This document shows, piece after piece, positions 54,390-62,590 of a DNA stretch of 64,000 nucleotides (the stretch's first letter is position 1; every line of letters begins with the position of its first letter). The DNA comes from JAHOYW01 sp963664605 (GTDB lineage Bacteria > Verrucomicrobiota > Lentisphaeria > Victivallales > Victivallaceae), in NCBI GenBank assembly GCA_963664605.1, contig OY761536.1:3472001-3536000 (forward strand), written 5' to 3'. The notes under the pieces are model-generated. The model saw only the letters and a program-made list of their open reading frames with translations, had not been told where the DNA came from and did not search any database. The position numbers and the translations under genes are program-made.

Positions 54390-55025
54390 TTAAAGGAATT
54401 TATTCCTCAAGTCCTGCGCCTGTTCCTCGGAAAGCTCTATGCTGTCGGAAGTTAAAGGACCTTGACAGATGAAAGTTGTTTTGGCGGCGTTCTCCAGAAC
54501 TTCGAGGCGGTCGAATGCCTGCAGTAAAGTCTTACCCAAAGCTATAATACCATGATTACGCATGACAATACAGTCTGAGTTTTCCGCGGCATCGCCGATA
54601 ATTTTTGCTAATTTTTCCGTTCCCTGACAAGCATAGGGCGCATAGGATATTTCACCAAGAACAACTAAAGCTTCGGCAAGGTATTTAGTGGAAATGCGGC
54701 GTTTGGAAGCGGCAAAGGCGCTGGCATACACCGGGTGGGCATGAACTACAGCCTGAATATCCGGGCAGCGTTTATAAATTTCCAGATGCATACGTGATTC
54801 AATAGTGGGCTTAAAGTTTTTACCGACAATGCTGCAGTCCATATCCAGCATACCAATCTGGCCCGCTGTCATTCTGCCTTTATCAGTTGAAGAAGGAGTG
54901 ATCAGTATTTTGTCGCCGCAGCGTGCGGAAATATTGCCGCCAGAAGTAGTTGTCAGGCCGCATTTATACAGGCGACACATGAAATAAGCGATTTCCTCAC
55001 TTAAAGATTTAATTAGTTTATCCAT
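54390..55025 (-). CDS. Class II aldolase (fuculose-1-phosphate aldolase-like)
   Basis: A zinc aldolase that splits a sugar phosphate to DHAP and an aldehyde. The 211-residue protein has TTSGGNISAR at the start, catalytic Glu76 in IESRMH and zinc ligands His95, His97 and His158 (VVHAHPVY and RNHG). Divergent from mtnP, it could be the Ald2-type enzyme that cleaves methylthioribulose-1-phosphate, or a fuculose or ribulose phosphate aldolase. Confidence 0.85.
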   Translation of the reverse strand: MDKLIKSLSEEIAYFMCRLYKCGLTTTSGGNISARCGDKILITPSSTDKGRMTAGQIGMLDMDCSIVGKNFKPTIESRMHLEIYKRCPDIQAVVHAHPVYASAFAASKRRISTKYLAEALVVLGEISYAPYACQGTEKLAKIIGDAAENSDCIVMRNHGIIALGKTLLQAFDRLEVLENAAKTTFICQGPLTSDSIELSEEQAQDLRNKFL

Positions 55026-55058
55026 TTTAAAAATTTCCTTTGATTTATGCCGGTTTTA

Positions 55059-55073
55059 TAATATATTCTATTA
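55059..55073. promoter_or_regulatory. 15-bp repeat, copy 1, upstream of the aldolase gene
   Basis: TAATATATTCTATTA, identical to 55150-55164. The ends TAATA and TATTA are inverted copies, as in an operator. It lies in the aldolase promoter region. Confidence 0.5.
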
Positions 55074-55104
55074 GCACTCGCTAAATCTTAATTTGGCAAG
55101 TAAG

Positions 55105-55139
55105 TTTTAAGATTCAAGGGTTAAGTTTTAAGCTTAAAA
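55105..55139. repeat. Heptamer tandem array in the aldolase/mtnP gap
   Basis: TTTTAAG, ATTCAAG, GGTTAAG, TTTTAAG, CTTAAAA in phase. The central three units match the array downstream of cysK at 20 of 21 bases. Confidence 0.7.
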
Positions 55140-55149
55140 GAGTTCTAAC

Positions 55150-55164
55150 TAATATATTCTATTA
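55150..55164. promoter_or_regulatory. 15-bp repeat, copy 2, upstream of mtnP
   Basis: A second exact TAATATATTCTATTA, 91 bases from the first, 25 bases before the mtnP start. Confidence 0.5.
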
Positions 55165-55189
55165 CATAATAATAACAAGAGGTAATCAT

Positions 55190-56071
55190 ATGAAACTTGG
55201 TATTATCGGCGGAAGCGGATTAAATCAAATAGATGAAATTACAAATATTACAACCTGCAAAGTGGAAACTCCTTTCGGCGACCCCTCAGATGAATTTACC
55301 TGCGGTACGCTCCATGGCCAGGAAATAGTATTCCTCCCGCGCCATGGGAAAGGGCATCATATAACTCCAGGAGAGCTCAAACACAGGGCGAATATTTTCG
55401 CCATGAAAAAACTTGGAATAACACATATTCTAAGTATTTCAGCCGTTGGCAGTTTGAAAGAGGAAATGAAGCCTCGCGACGTCGTTATTGTCGACCAGTA
55501 TTTCGACCGTACCAAGAATAATACTGAACATACATTTTTCGGTAACGGGATCGTCGCCCATACAGCATTCGCACATCCGGTATGCCCGCAGATGGCGGAA
55601 CTCGCCGCCAGCGCCGCTGAAGAAGCAATTGCCGCTTCTGACAACACTTCACGTAATGTCCATAAAGGCGGAACTTATGTCAATATGGAAGGCCCGGCAT
55701 TCTCCACCCGCGCCGAATCAAACTTTTACCGCGCAGCCGGAATGTCAGTAATCGGCATGACTAACATGCCGGAAGCCAAACTTGCTCGCGAAGCTGAAAT
55801 CTGTTATACAACCGTCGCAATGGTAACAGACTACGACTGCTGGCATCCGGAGCATGATTCTGTTACAGTCGATATGATAATCGCCCATCTCATGGCAAAT
55901 GTCGACCTCGCAAAAGATATTATTCGTCTGGTTATCGACTCAATGGGAACTCTTGAGACATCATGTACCTGTAATCAGGCTTTAGCAAATGCCATAATCA
56001 CCAATCCCGATGTGATACCGCCGAAAATAAAAAATGATCTCCAGCCGATTATCGGTAAATATGTAAATTAA
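55190..56071 (+). CDS. mtnP: S-methyl-5'-thioadenosine phosphorylase
   Basis: Splits methylthioadenosine, a by-product of polyamine or SAM chemistry, to adenine and methylthioribose-1-phosphate. The 293-residue protein has GGSGLNQI, the phosphate motif PRHGKGHHITP and MEGPAFSTRAES. AGAGG is upstream. No mtnA, mtnB or mtnC gene follows; the divergent aldolase hints at a short salvage route to DHAP. A terminator follows. Confidence 0.93.
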   Translation: MKLGIIGGSGLNQIDEITNITTCKVETPFGDPSDEFTCGTLHGQEIVFLPRHGKGHHITPGELKHRANIFAMKKLGITHILSISAVGSLKEEMKPRDVVIVDQYFDRTKNNTEHTFFGNGIVAHTAFAHPVCPQMAELAASAAEEAIAASDNTSRNVHKGGTYVNMEGPAFSTRAESNFYRAAGMSVIGMTNMPEAKLAREAEICYTTVAMVTDYDCWHPEHDSVTVDMIIAHLMANVDLAKDIIRLVIDSMGTLETSCTCNQALANAIITNPDVIPPKIKNDLQPIIGKYVN

Positions 56072-56077
56072 CGCAAA

Positions 56078-56101
56078 AAGGCGGCCTTTCCAAGCCGCCT
56101 T
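56078..56101. terminator. Bidirectional terminator after mtnP
   Basis: An 8-bp GC-rich stem (AAGGCGGC with GCCGCCTT) with an 8-base loop. The T run lies on the complementary strand, best placed for the convergent lipoprotein gene. Confidence 0.75.
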
Positions 56102-56123
56102 GTATTATCTATTTGAGAATGAA

Positions 56124-56495
56124 TTATTCTCTTTTTCCTTTGATCTTGCCGCTCACGCCAACGCTTGTGGTATAAGAACCTTTAAACTCATCCTCATTAC
56201 ACATTTTAGCGTTTACCATATAAATAATTTTCCCGGCTTTTTTAGATTTCCCTTGAAGGCTGAGCACCGGACCGACAATCGTACCTTCGACATCCGCTTG
56301 GCCTTCAGCATCAATTGAAGCACCGCTAAGCTTACTGCCAGTCTGACTCAGCTCCATAGTGCCGGTGCGGCTGAAATCTTTACCATAGGTATAACTCCAC
56401 CTGCCACTCAAATTAGGATTCTTGGGTATACTTGAACATCCTGCGAAAGTTGCAGCAAACACGGCCGCAGCTACAAACGTGAGCAACCTTTTCAT
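56124..56495 (-). CDS. Small lipoprotein
   Basis: A 123-residue lipoprotein. The signal peptide ends in a lipobox (TFAGC, Cys20). The mature part is a small beta-rich domain that starts LSGRWSYTYG and has repeated short strands; it resembles proteins with an SGRW opening but no function is known. A longer in-frame start at 56672 exists, but it overlaps the exchanger gene and lacks a ribosome site; this ATG has GGAGGA. Confidence 0.8.
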   Translation of the reverse strand: MKRLLTFVAAAVFAATFAGCSSIPKNPNLSGRWSYTYGKDFSRTGTMELSQTGSKLSGASIDAEGQADVEGTIVGPVLSLQGKSKKAGKIIYMVNAKMCNEDEFKGSYTTSVGVSGKIKGKRE

Positions 56496-56604
56496 GACAA
56501 ATCCTCCATTTAAATTACTTAAAACGAAACGGTTTCCCGTCACTATAAAATATAGAATAATACAATGTTTATTCAAATTCAAGAGGAATCTGTAAAATTT
56601 TGGT

Positions 56605-57600
56605 TTAGCTCTTTGGCGGGAACATAAAGAATGAAATGATGATATAAATTGCATAAATGCAAAGCAGAGCATAGCCTTTCGTCTTTGTTAAGCTGAACCT
56701 CCAACGTAACATAATCAGCATTGCCAGTACAACCACGAACATGGCTGGAAACATAAAATAGGCTTGTTTTGAAGTCAATATCAAATTGTTTACAATAGAC
56801 GAAGCCCCTGCCACCCAGCAAATATTCATGATATTCGCCCCTAATATATTACCAACAGCTATATCACCATGTCCTTTTCGAGCTGCGGTTATGCAGGTTG
56901 CAACTTCTGGAACAGATGTTCCAAAGGCAACTATGGTCAATGCAATCACCGCTTCAGGAATATGCAGGTGTATTGCAATAGAAGTTGCTGATAAAACCAG
57001 TAATTTTGCGCCCATAAGTATCCCGGCAAGACCAAGGATAAATAAAAGTATCATCTTCATCCAGCTTATGTTATGAAAAGATTCCGGCGCTTCGGTGTCA
57101 AGCTCTTCCTTTATTTTCCCTGAACGGTGCTGGCGGTACATATAATACAGGTAAATTCCAAATAACCCCACAAGCACAGCACCTTCTCCGCGGGAAAGAG
57201 TGAAGTCAAAACAAACAAAAAAGAATACGAATATCACGAGAAAAAATAAAAAGAAGCCAGAACTCCGTAAAACGTCGGGAATGACTTTTACTGTTCCGGC
57301 AGCGAAAATTCCAGCCATCCCTAAAGCTAAACCTCCATTGCAGATTACAGAACCAATCGCATTTCCAAGGGCTATTTCCGGATTGCCTTTCATTGCGGCC
57401 ATTAACGAAACTGTCAATTCCGGAGCAGTCGTTGCAAATGATACGAGGACCAGCCCGATAACCAGTTTAGGAATCTTCAACCGGTTTGCAAGTTCAACCG
57501 CGCTTTCAACAAAAACATCTGCTGATTTCGCAAGTATTATAAAAGATATTGTCAGAACGACCCAGGCAATAATTTGATATGATTCTATATAATGATACAT
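56605..57600 (-). CDS. Calcium/sodium antiporter (CaCA family)
   Basis: A 331-residue exchanger with about ten helices. The two alpha repeats are visible in GNAIGSVICNGGLALG and GNILGANIMN, with the paired SFATTAPEL and AFGTSVPEV stretches. It moves Ca2+ out in exchange for Na+ or H+. It is followed by a lipoprotein gene on the same strand, about 110 bases away. Confidence 0.92.
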   Translation of the reverse strand: MYHYIESYQIIAWVVLTISFIILAKSADVFVESAVELANRLKIPKLVIGLVLVSFATTAPELTVSLMAAMKGNPEIALGNAIGSVICNGGLALGMAGIFAAGTVKVIPDVLRSSGFFLFFLVIFVFFFVCFDFTLSRGEGAVLVGLFGIYLYYMYRQHRSGKIKEELDTEAPESFHNISWMKMILLFILGLAGILMGAKLLVLSATSIAIHLHIPEAVIALTIVAFGTSVPEVATCITAARKGHGDIAVGNILGANIMNICWVAGASSIVNNLILTSKQAYFMFPAMFVVVLAMLIMLRWRFSLTKTKGYALLCIYAIYIIISFFMFPPKS

Positions 57601-57626
57601 TTACATTTCTCTTTTGTTCTTATTGT

Positions 57627-57685
57627 TTTTCATTCCATGCGGAATATGCGAATTCCACAGTTAAGAAACAAATATGGAATGAAAA
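57627..57685. other. 12-bp inverted repeat with nested arms
   Basis: TTTTCATTCCAT and ATGGAATGAAAA are perfect arms with a 35-base spacer, which contains GGAAT-6-ATTCC. A GATCC-TCATT-GGATC hairpin and an A/T stem with T run (57707-57733) follow. The element fills the 134-base gap between the exchanger and the nitroreductase gene. Confidence 0.55.
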
Positions 57686-57734
57686 GAAGATCCTCATTGG
57701 ATCTATCGTTTTTTTATCTAAAAACGTTTTTTTC

Positions 57735-58310
57735 TCAACGCCACTGGGTAATCGCGTCTATTTTAAATTTTGGTACGTGCAGAACGTCTTCATCATCCAG
57801 ATAGTATTTCATTGATTCATCTAAATCAATATCCTCATGAACCGGATCCTCATCAGGATAGCCGACAGCCAGCAAATAAAGGATTTCTTCATGTTCAGGC
57901 AATTCCAGGATTTTTTCAACATTCTCTTTTTTATAAGCGCCTATCCAGCAGGCTCCAAGCCCAGCATCCACAGCCGCTAATTCCATACTCTGGACAGCTG
58001 CTCCGGCGTTGGCTTGTATAACTCCCCCTGTATCCCGCGGGGCAGTAATGGCAATAAAAGTCAAAGGCGCGTTCTTGCCCAACTCCGGGCTGCGTTTCGG
58101 TGAAACCAGTCCAGCCCAGGCAGTATTCTCAAAAACATCCTTCACCAGCTGTTTATCCTGAACCACGATGTAACGCAGTTTCTGAACATTACCGCCGCAT
58201 GAAGCTAATCGCGCAGCTTCAAGTATATACCGTATGTCTTTATCAAAAACCTGGACCTGTTTGAAACGTCTTACTGTCCGTCGTTTTTTCAGCAGTTCAC
58301 AAAATTCCAT
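57735..58310 (-). CDS. Nitroreductase-family flavoprotein
   Basis: A 191-residue FMN oxidoreductase. The family start is KKRRTVRRFK, and the C-terminal part has AAVDAGLGACWIGAY and LAVGYPDE. It may reduce nitro compounds or quinones, or act as an NADH-dependent dehydrogenase. It begins 22 bases after the kinase gene upstream and is probably cotranscribed with it. Confidence 0.92.
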   Translation of the reverse strand: MEFCELLKKRRTVRRFKQVQVFDKDIRYILEAARLASCGGNVQKLRYIVVQDKQLVKDVFENTAWAGLVSPKRSPELGKNAPLTFIAITAPRDTGGVIQANAGAAVQSMELAAVDAGLGACWIGAYKKENVEKILELPEHEEILYLLAVGYPDEDPVHEDIDLDESMKYYLDDEDVLHVPKFKIDAITQWR

Positions 58311-58332
58311 AACAGTCCTCCTTGAATTATAA

Positions 58333-59526
58333 TTAAGAATTATACTCTTGTAAGAATTCGTTAATATGTCTGCTTGCGCTATTTTGGGTGATTTGGATTA
58401 CCCCCATTTCGCGCAAAACACTTTCCGGCGAATCAGAGGCATGCGCGGTGTTGACCATAACGTCACTTCCGAAATCGCGGCGAACCGTTCCGCCCGGAGC
58501 TTTAGTCGGATCAGTCGGCCCCAGAACCGTGCGGATTTTCGAGATAGCGTTTTCGCCTTCATAAATCAGAACCAGACATTTTACCAGTCCCGGTTCATTA
58601 AGTTCTTCTTCAGGGCAATCTGCCGGACGGCGCCCGGACATAAAGTCGATAATACGGTAGAACTGGTCATCCGCGAAAGCTTTTCCGGCAATTTCAGTTA
58701 AACTGTCAACCGAACTGTCTTCCATTTTAAAATTAAGTTCACTTTCCAAAATAGACTTAGCTCTTTGACCAATTGCATAAGATAATTTATTGCGCAGGGC
58801 ATCCTGTACCGGGCCATAAAATTCCAAGGCTTCAGCAACAGACATGCGGTAAACCTTACAACCGACGATACGCAAACCGGTACGGCTGAGCATATCAATA
58901 ATATTTCCCGGGCGACTGCTCGGATGACGCCAGTTGTCAGGCTTGATAATTACCAATGTACGTTCATCAGTTTCTTTAACCCCGGCAACATTTTCCACAA
59001 CATTCGACGTACGGTCGATAAAGTCGGCAAACAGCTTAAGTTTTTTAACTGCGCAGTCAATATCGGGAGGTGTAAGCACAGCCGGTTCAAAATAACGAAT
59101 AGAACCGGGATTATTTTTGTCTTCAATCAAATCAGAATAGGTATCCCTGATAGTTTCACCGGTAAGGAACGGATCATTGCTGGAATGCGCAGTATCAAGA
59201 ACACCAACAATAGAACTCAGCTTGGCGCAAGCGTTTTCGCCTTTAAAAAGCAGAAATAAACCACGTTCCTTTTTTCCGTCTTCCCTTACGCAAAAATTTT
59301 CCAAAACATAATCCGCCAGCAACTTAGCTCTGTCCGGATTAGTTTTTCCAACAGTATTCAGTAAAGAATCAGAATATTCTTTAGCAAATTTACAGTCAAA
59401 GCCCAATATTCTTGCTCCAACTAAATCCAAATCGCTTCGACTTAACAAGCGTGCGATAATTCCTCCGGTCCGGGACTTCTTTAAACTATAAGGAGTCACC
59501 AATACATATGAAAGTTCTACAGCCAT
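58333..59526 (-). CDS. Tandem two-domain nucleoside diphosphate kinase
   Basis: A 397-residue protein with two NDP kinase domains. The second (about 185-380) has TLVIIKPD, YEGENAISKIRTVLGPTDP and the phosphohistidine His362 in NTAHASD. The first (about 5-180) is more divergent: VLVTPYS replaces the LxIKPD start, yet FKGENACAKL and a His114 in DTAHSSND remain. NDP kinases are usually 140 residues and hexameric; two linked domains are uncommon. It shares an operon with the nitroreductase. Confidence 0.85.
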   Translation of the reverse strand: MAVELSYVLVTPYSLKKSRTGGIIARLLSRSDLDLVGARILGFDCKFAKEYSDSLLNTVGKTNPDRAKLLADYVLENFCVREDGKKERGLFLLFKGENACAKLSSIVGVLDTAHSSNDPFLTGETIRDTYSDLIEDKNNPGSIRYFEPAVLTPPDIDCAVKKLKLFADFIDRTSNVVENVAGVKETDERTLVIIKPDNWRHPSSRPGNIIDMLSRTGLRIVGCKVYRMSVAEALEFYGPVQDALRNKLSYAIGQRAKSILESELNFKMEDSSVDSLTEIAGKAFADDQFYRIIDFMSGRRPADCPEEELNEPGLVKCLVLIYEGENAISKIRTVLGPTDPTKAPGGTVRRDFGSDVMVNTAHASDSPESVLREMGVIQITQNSASRHINEFLQEYNS

Positions 59527-59586
59527 AGTTCCACCTTTCCAATATTATAATAATTAATTATTGCTCTCAAGTGACAAAAGAAGGAT

Positions 59587-59614
59587 ACTATACCTCAAGA
59601 GTAAAGCTTTTCAA
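59587..59614 (-). promoter_or_regulatory. Promoter of the NDP kinase gene
   Basis: TTGAAA, 16 bases, TATAGT on the complementary strand, with AGGTGG before the ATG. A 14-bp perfect palindrome (AATAATTAATTATT) lies at 59549-59562 between them. Confidence 0.55.
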
Positions 59615-59643
59615 ATCAGGGACTGTCTTTAACCATAAAATTG

Positions 59644-60294
59644 TTACTTCTGGAAGACCTTTATTATGTTTTTTTCTTCTCCGATGATTGTCAGTTCATC
59701 CCCTTCTTCCAACACCATATCAGGATTCCAGATGTTTTCTATCTCTTTGCCGGGCTTCTTGATAAGCAGAAGAGAAATATTGTGTTTCTGGCGCATATCG
59801 AGCTCACGGATGCTTTTACCGCTTAATGACGGTGGAACTTTCACCTCGGCAATAGTTGAACCTTTAAAGGTAAACATATCAGAAATATTGCTCATTGACA
59901 AACGTTTAGCCAGACGTTCGGCTATAGCCTGCTCCGGCTGAATCACCTCGTCCGCGCCCAGGCGCAGTAAAATGCGCTTCTGCAAGTCGGTATTGGCCTT
60001 GGCGATAATCTTTTTAGCTCCTTCCTGCTTCACCAGAGTAAGAGCCAGTATCAAGTCTTCAAAGTGCGAACTCATCCCCAGAATAACCGCATCAAATTTT
60101 TGAACATCTATCTCCTTGATTGTATCCGGATTGGTTATATCCGCAATCACCGCTTCCGTCACTCTATCCTTAATATCATTTATAATAGCCTGAGAGCGGT
60201 CTATCGCAACAACCGAATGTCCGGCCTGGCTCAATTCTAAAGCCAGTTTAGAACCGAAAGTGCCTAACCCCATTACCGCAAAAGTGTTTTTCAT
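59644..60294 (-). CDS. ktrA: Potassium uptake regulator KtrA/TrkA
   Basis: A 216-residue cytosolic RCK protein that gates the KtrB channel. The N-terminal nucleotide-binding fold has GLGTFGSKLALELSQAG and AIDRSQ; the RCK_C domain is at about 140-215. It lies downstream of ktrB, separated by a palindromic element. KtrAB takes up K+ with Na+. Confidence 0.92.
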   Translation of the reverse strand: MKNTFAVMGLGTFGSKLALELSQAGHSVVAIDRSQAIINDIKDRVTEAVIADITNPDTIKEIDVQKFDAVILGMSSHFEDLILALTLVKQEGAKKIIAKANTDLQKRILLRLGADEVIQPEQAIAERLAKRLSMSNISDMFTFKGSTIAEVKVPPSLSGKSIRELDMRQKHNISLLLIKKPGKEIENIWNPDMVLEEGDELTIIGEEKNIIKVFQK

Positions 60295-60330
60295 AACGCT
60301 GACTCCATATTTATTGAAAAAAATTGTTTA

Positions 60331-60427
60331 GGAGCTGTTTGAAAATAAACTTGACAAAATATGCGAATTGTCCCAAAATGCTTTTGGGAGAAACGCATAA
60401 ATATAAAGGTTATTTTTATACAGCTCC
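60331..60427. mobile_element. MITE-like palindromic element at the ktrB stop
   Basis: A 97-bp nearly complete palindrome. The terminal arms of 20 bases match at 17 positions (GGAGCTGT and AAAATAA shared), and further in are ATGCG/CGCAT and TCCCAAAA/TTTTGGGA stems. TTA flanks it on both sides, and one TTA is the ktrB stop codon. It could fold as a long hairpin RNA. Confidence 0.6.
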
Positions 60428-61738
60428 TTAACCTAAAATTACTCTTTCTTCCGGATACTCCAAATGAGTTGATTTTTCTTTGCCCAACAGGAACAGGAAC
60501 ATCGTAAACGGCCCTATTCTTCCGACAAACATACAGATTATCAAAATAATTTTACCCGCCTCTGTAGCATTGGAACTGATTCCCAATGACAGCCCGACCG
60601 TACCCAAAGCGGAAGCAACCTCGAAGAAAGCAGATTCCAAAGTAGCATTATCAGTTGCCGTCAGCCAGGTTGAAGCCACTATACTTATCGCAATAAAAGT
60701 GAACATAATAGTAAAAGCTTTCAGAACATTACTTTGAAGTATTTCCCGCTTGAACAAAAGAACTTTGCTGTTTCCCTTGAAAGTGTTGTAAAGAGAAATA
60801 AACACCAGCGCCGCCGTGGTAGTTTTCATTCCGCCTCCGGTTCCGCCCGGTGAAGCTCCGATAAGCATGAAAGCAATTAAAATAATTATACTGCCGGGGT
60901 GTAAAGCCGCCTCGCTCATAATAATTGTATTAAAACCTGCCGTACGTGCTGTCACCGACAGAAAATAGGCATCAAGCCAGCTTATCGAACTGCGGTCAGG
61001 ATGATATTCAAAGACTTTAAAACAAACCATGCCAAAGAGAATAAGGATAAGGGAACTTATCAATACCAGACGAGTATGAATACGCAGAAAATGTTTTTGC
61101 GAAAAATGCGAAAGCTCATATATTACGTAAACTCCGAGCCCCCCGAGGATAATCAATAATGATACAACTATCTTGATAAAAGGCGACATACCTATCAAGC
61201 TTGTGTCAAAGGTGCTGAATCCCGCATTGCAGAACGCTGAAACGGAATGAAACAAAGCATAATAAACCGCTTCCCCGAAGGTATATTTGCCTTCAAACAG
61301 GAACCCGTAAGTCAAAAGAACAAAACCGGCAAATTCAATAACTATCGAATAAGTCAGGATAGTACGCAGCAGCGCGTCAACGCTTTTCAAGGGGAAGCTG
61401 TCGCTCAAATTCGACAGGATCATGGTATTGCTGTAATTCATCTTGCGCCCCATCAATACAATTATTGATGCGGTAATGGTCATAATTCCTAACGCCCCGA
61501 TCTGAATCAGGGCTAAAATGATTAACTGCCCCAAAAGGTTGAATCCTGAAGTCGTCACCGTAACCAGGCCGGTAACGCAGACCGCTGAAGTTGAAATAAA
61601 CAAAGCGTCAATCCATTCCAGTGGTCCGCTATTATGAGTTACCCAAGGCATCTTGAGCAATAAGGTTCCGATAATTATAGCGCCTAAAAATGAGAATATA
61701 AAATAAAGCTGACTCTCTTTTATAAAGCTTAAAGTCAT
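60428..61738 (-). CDS. ktrB: Potassium channel subunit KtrB (TrkH family)
   Basis: A 436-residue K+ translocating subunit. The four selectivity loops typical of the family can be followed (TSAVCVTGL, AFCNAGFS, ARTAGFNT and GTVGLS-type stretches). It lies upstream of ktrA and 20 bases after a metallophosphoesterase gene. Its last codon and stop touch the palindromic element. Confidence 0.94.
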   Translation of the reverse strand: MTLSFIKESQLYFIFSFLGAIIIGTLLLKMPWVTHNSGPLEWIDALFISTSAVCVTGLVTVTTSGFNLLGQLIILALIQIGALGIMTITASIIVLMGRKMNYSNTMILSNLSDSFPLKSVDALLRTILTYSIVIEFAGFVLLTYGFLFEGKYTFGEAVYYALFHSVSAFCNAGFSTFDTSLIGMSPFIKIVVSLLIILGGLGVYVIYELSHFSQKHFLRIHTRLVLISSLILILFGMVCFKVFEYHPDRSSISWLDAYFLSVTARTAGFNTIIMSEAALHPGSIIILIAFMLIGASPGGTGGGMKTTTAALVFISLYNTFKGNSKVLLFKREILQSNVLKAFTIMFTFIAISIVASTWLTATDNATLESAFFEVASALGTVGLSLGISSNATEAGKIILIICMFVGRIGPFTMFLFLLGKEKSTHLEYPEERVILG

Positions 61739-61758
61739 AATTATATTTTGTCCCCGTC

Positions 61759-62565
61759 TTAATCTACAGTCATCTCATTAAAATTGAATATATCATTTTT
61801 TTTGTCATATTCAATCTCACAAAATGCACCATTGCGGGTAATGGACCCGGAACAATGCTCGCCGCGCCCGCGTTCATCAACTTTTTTGTAGGGAAAATGA
61901 ACATGCCCGCAGAGAGAAAGATCTATTCTGCCGTCAGCAAGCATTTTCACAATATCCTTCTGACCGAACAGGCGGTGTCTGACCCGCAAGATCGGCTTAT
62001 CTTCAATCACCGGGTAATGTGAGATTAAAATCCTCGGCTTCTTTTTTTCCTTGGAACAATGTTCAAGCAGAAATTTATTCGTTTCCGGTTTTACAAAGCC
62101 CCATGAGCAAAGCAGATTTGAAGGATAGCTGTTATTCACCACCAGAAACTCGCATTCCCCGAAATCAAGCGCGACAGGGAGAGCGTCAAAAGTGTAACGT
62201 CCCCGCGTAAACCACGAAACCATTTCATGCATTGCCTTAACACAGTTCGCCCTTTTTACATAATAGTCATGGTTGCCGGGAACATACAATACCGGTATTT
62301 TTGAATCCCTCAGCGGTTTTAATATCGGAATAAGCTTCGCAAATTCCCCGGGCTGGCCGGTCGAGGTCAAATCCCCGGTACAAACCGCGACATCGGGTTT
62401 AGTATCAAGAATATAGTTAACAGCATGCTGCAGGCGTTCTATATTAAATACAAACTGCCGCCGGAAACAATAATTAAAAACCCCGACCCAGCGTTTATCA
62501 AGATAAGCCATCCAGTCTTCAGCAGGGCCGCCGGCGTGAGGATCAGAAAAATGTATAATCTTCAT
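61759..62565 (-). CDS. Metallophosphoesterase
   Basis: A 268-residue calcineurin-like phosphoesterase. Metal motifs in order are SDPHAGG, GDLTSTG, GNHDY and CGHVH. No signal peptide, so cytosolic. Substrates of the family range from cyclic nucleotides to UDP-sugars. It stands between a MarR regulator and ktrB in a same-strand run. Confidence 0.92.
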   Translation of the reverse strand: MKIIHFSDPHAGGPAEDWMAYLDKRWVGVFNYCFRRQFVFNIERLQHAVNYILDTKPDVAVCTGDLTSTGQPGEFAKLIPILKPLRDSKIPVLYVPGNHDYYVKRANCVKAMHEMVSWFTRGRYTFDALPVALDFGECEFLVVNNSYPSNLLCSWGFVKPETNKFLLEHCSKEKKKPRILISHYPVIEDKPILRVRHRLFGQKDIVKMLADGRIDLSLCGHVHFPYKKVDERGRGEHCSGSITRNGAFCEIEYDKKNDIFNFNEMTVD

Positions 62566-62590
62566 AGATTCAATTAATTTACTTTTTAGT

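Noticed and set aside
46591..55139. CRISPR array
   Set aside because: The repeats are 7 bases, degenerate and without spacers, and no cas genes are present.
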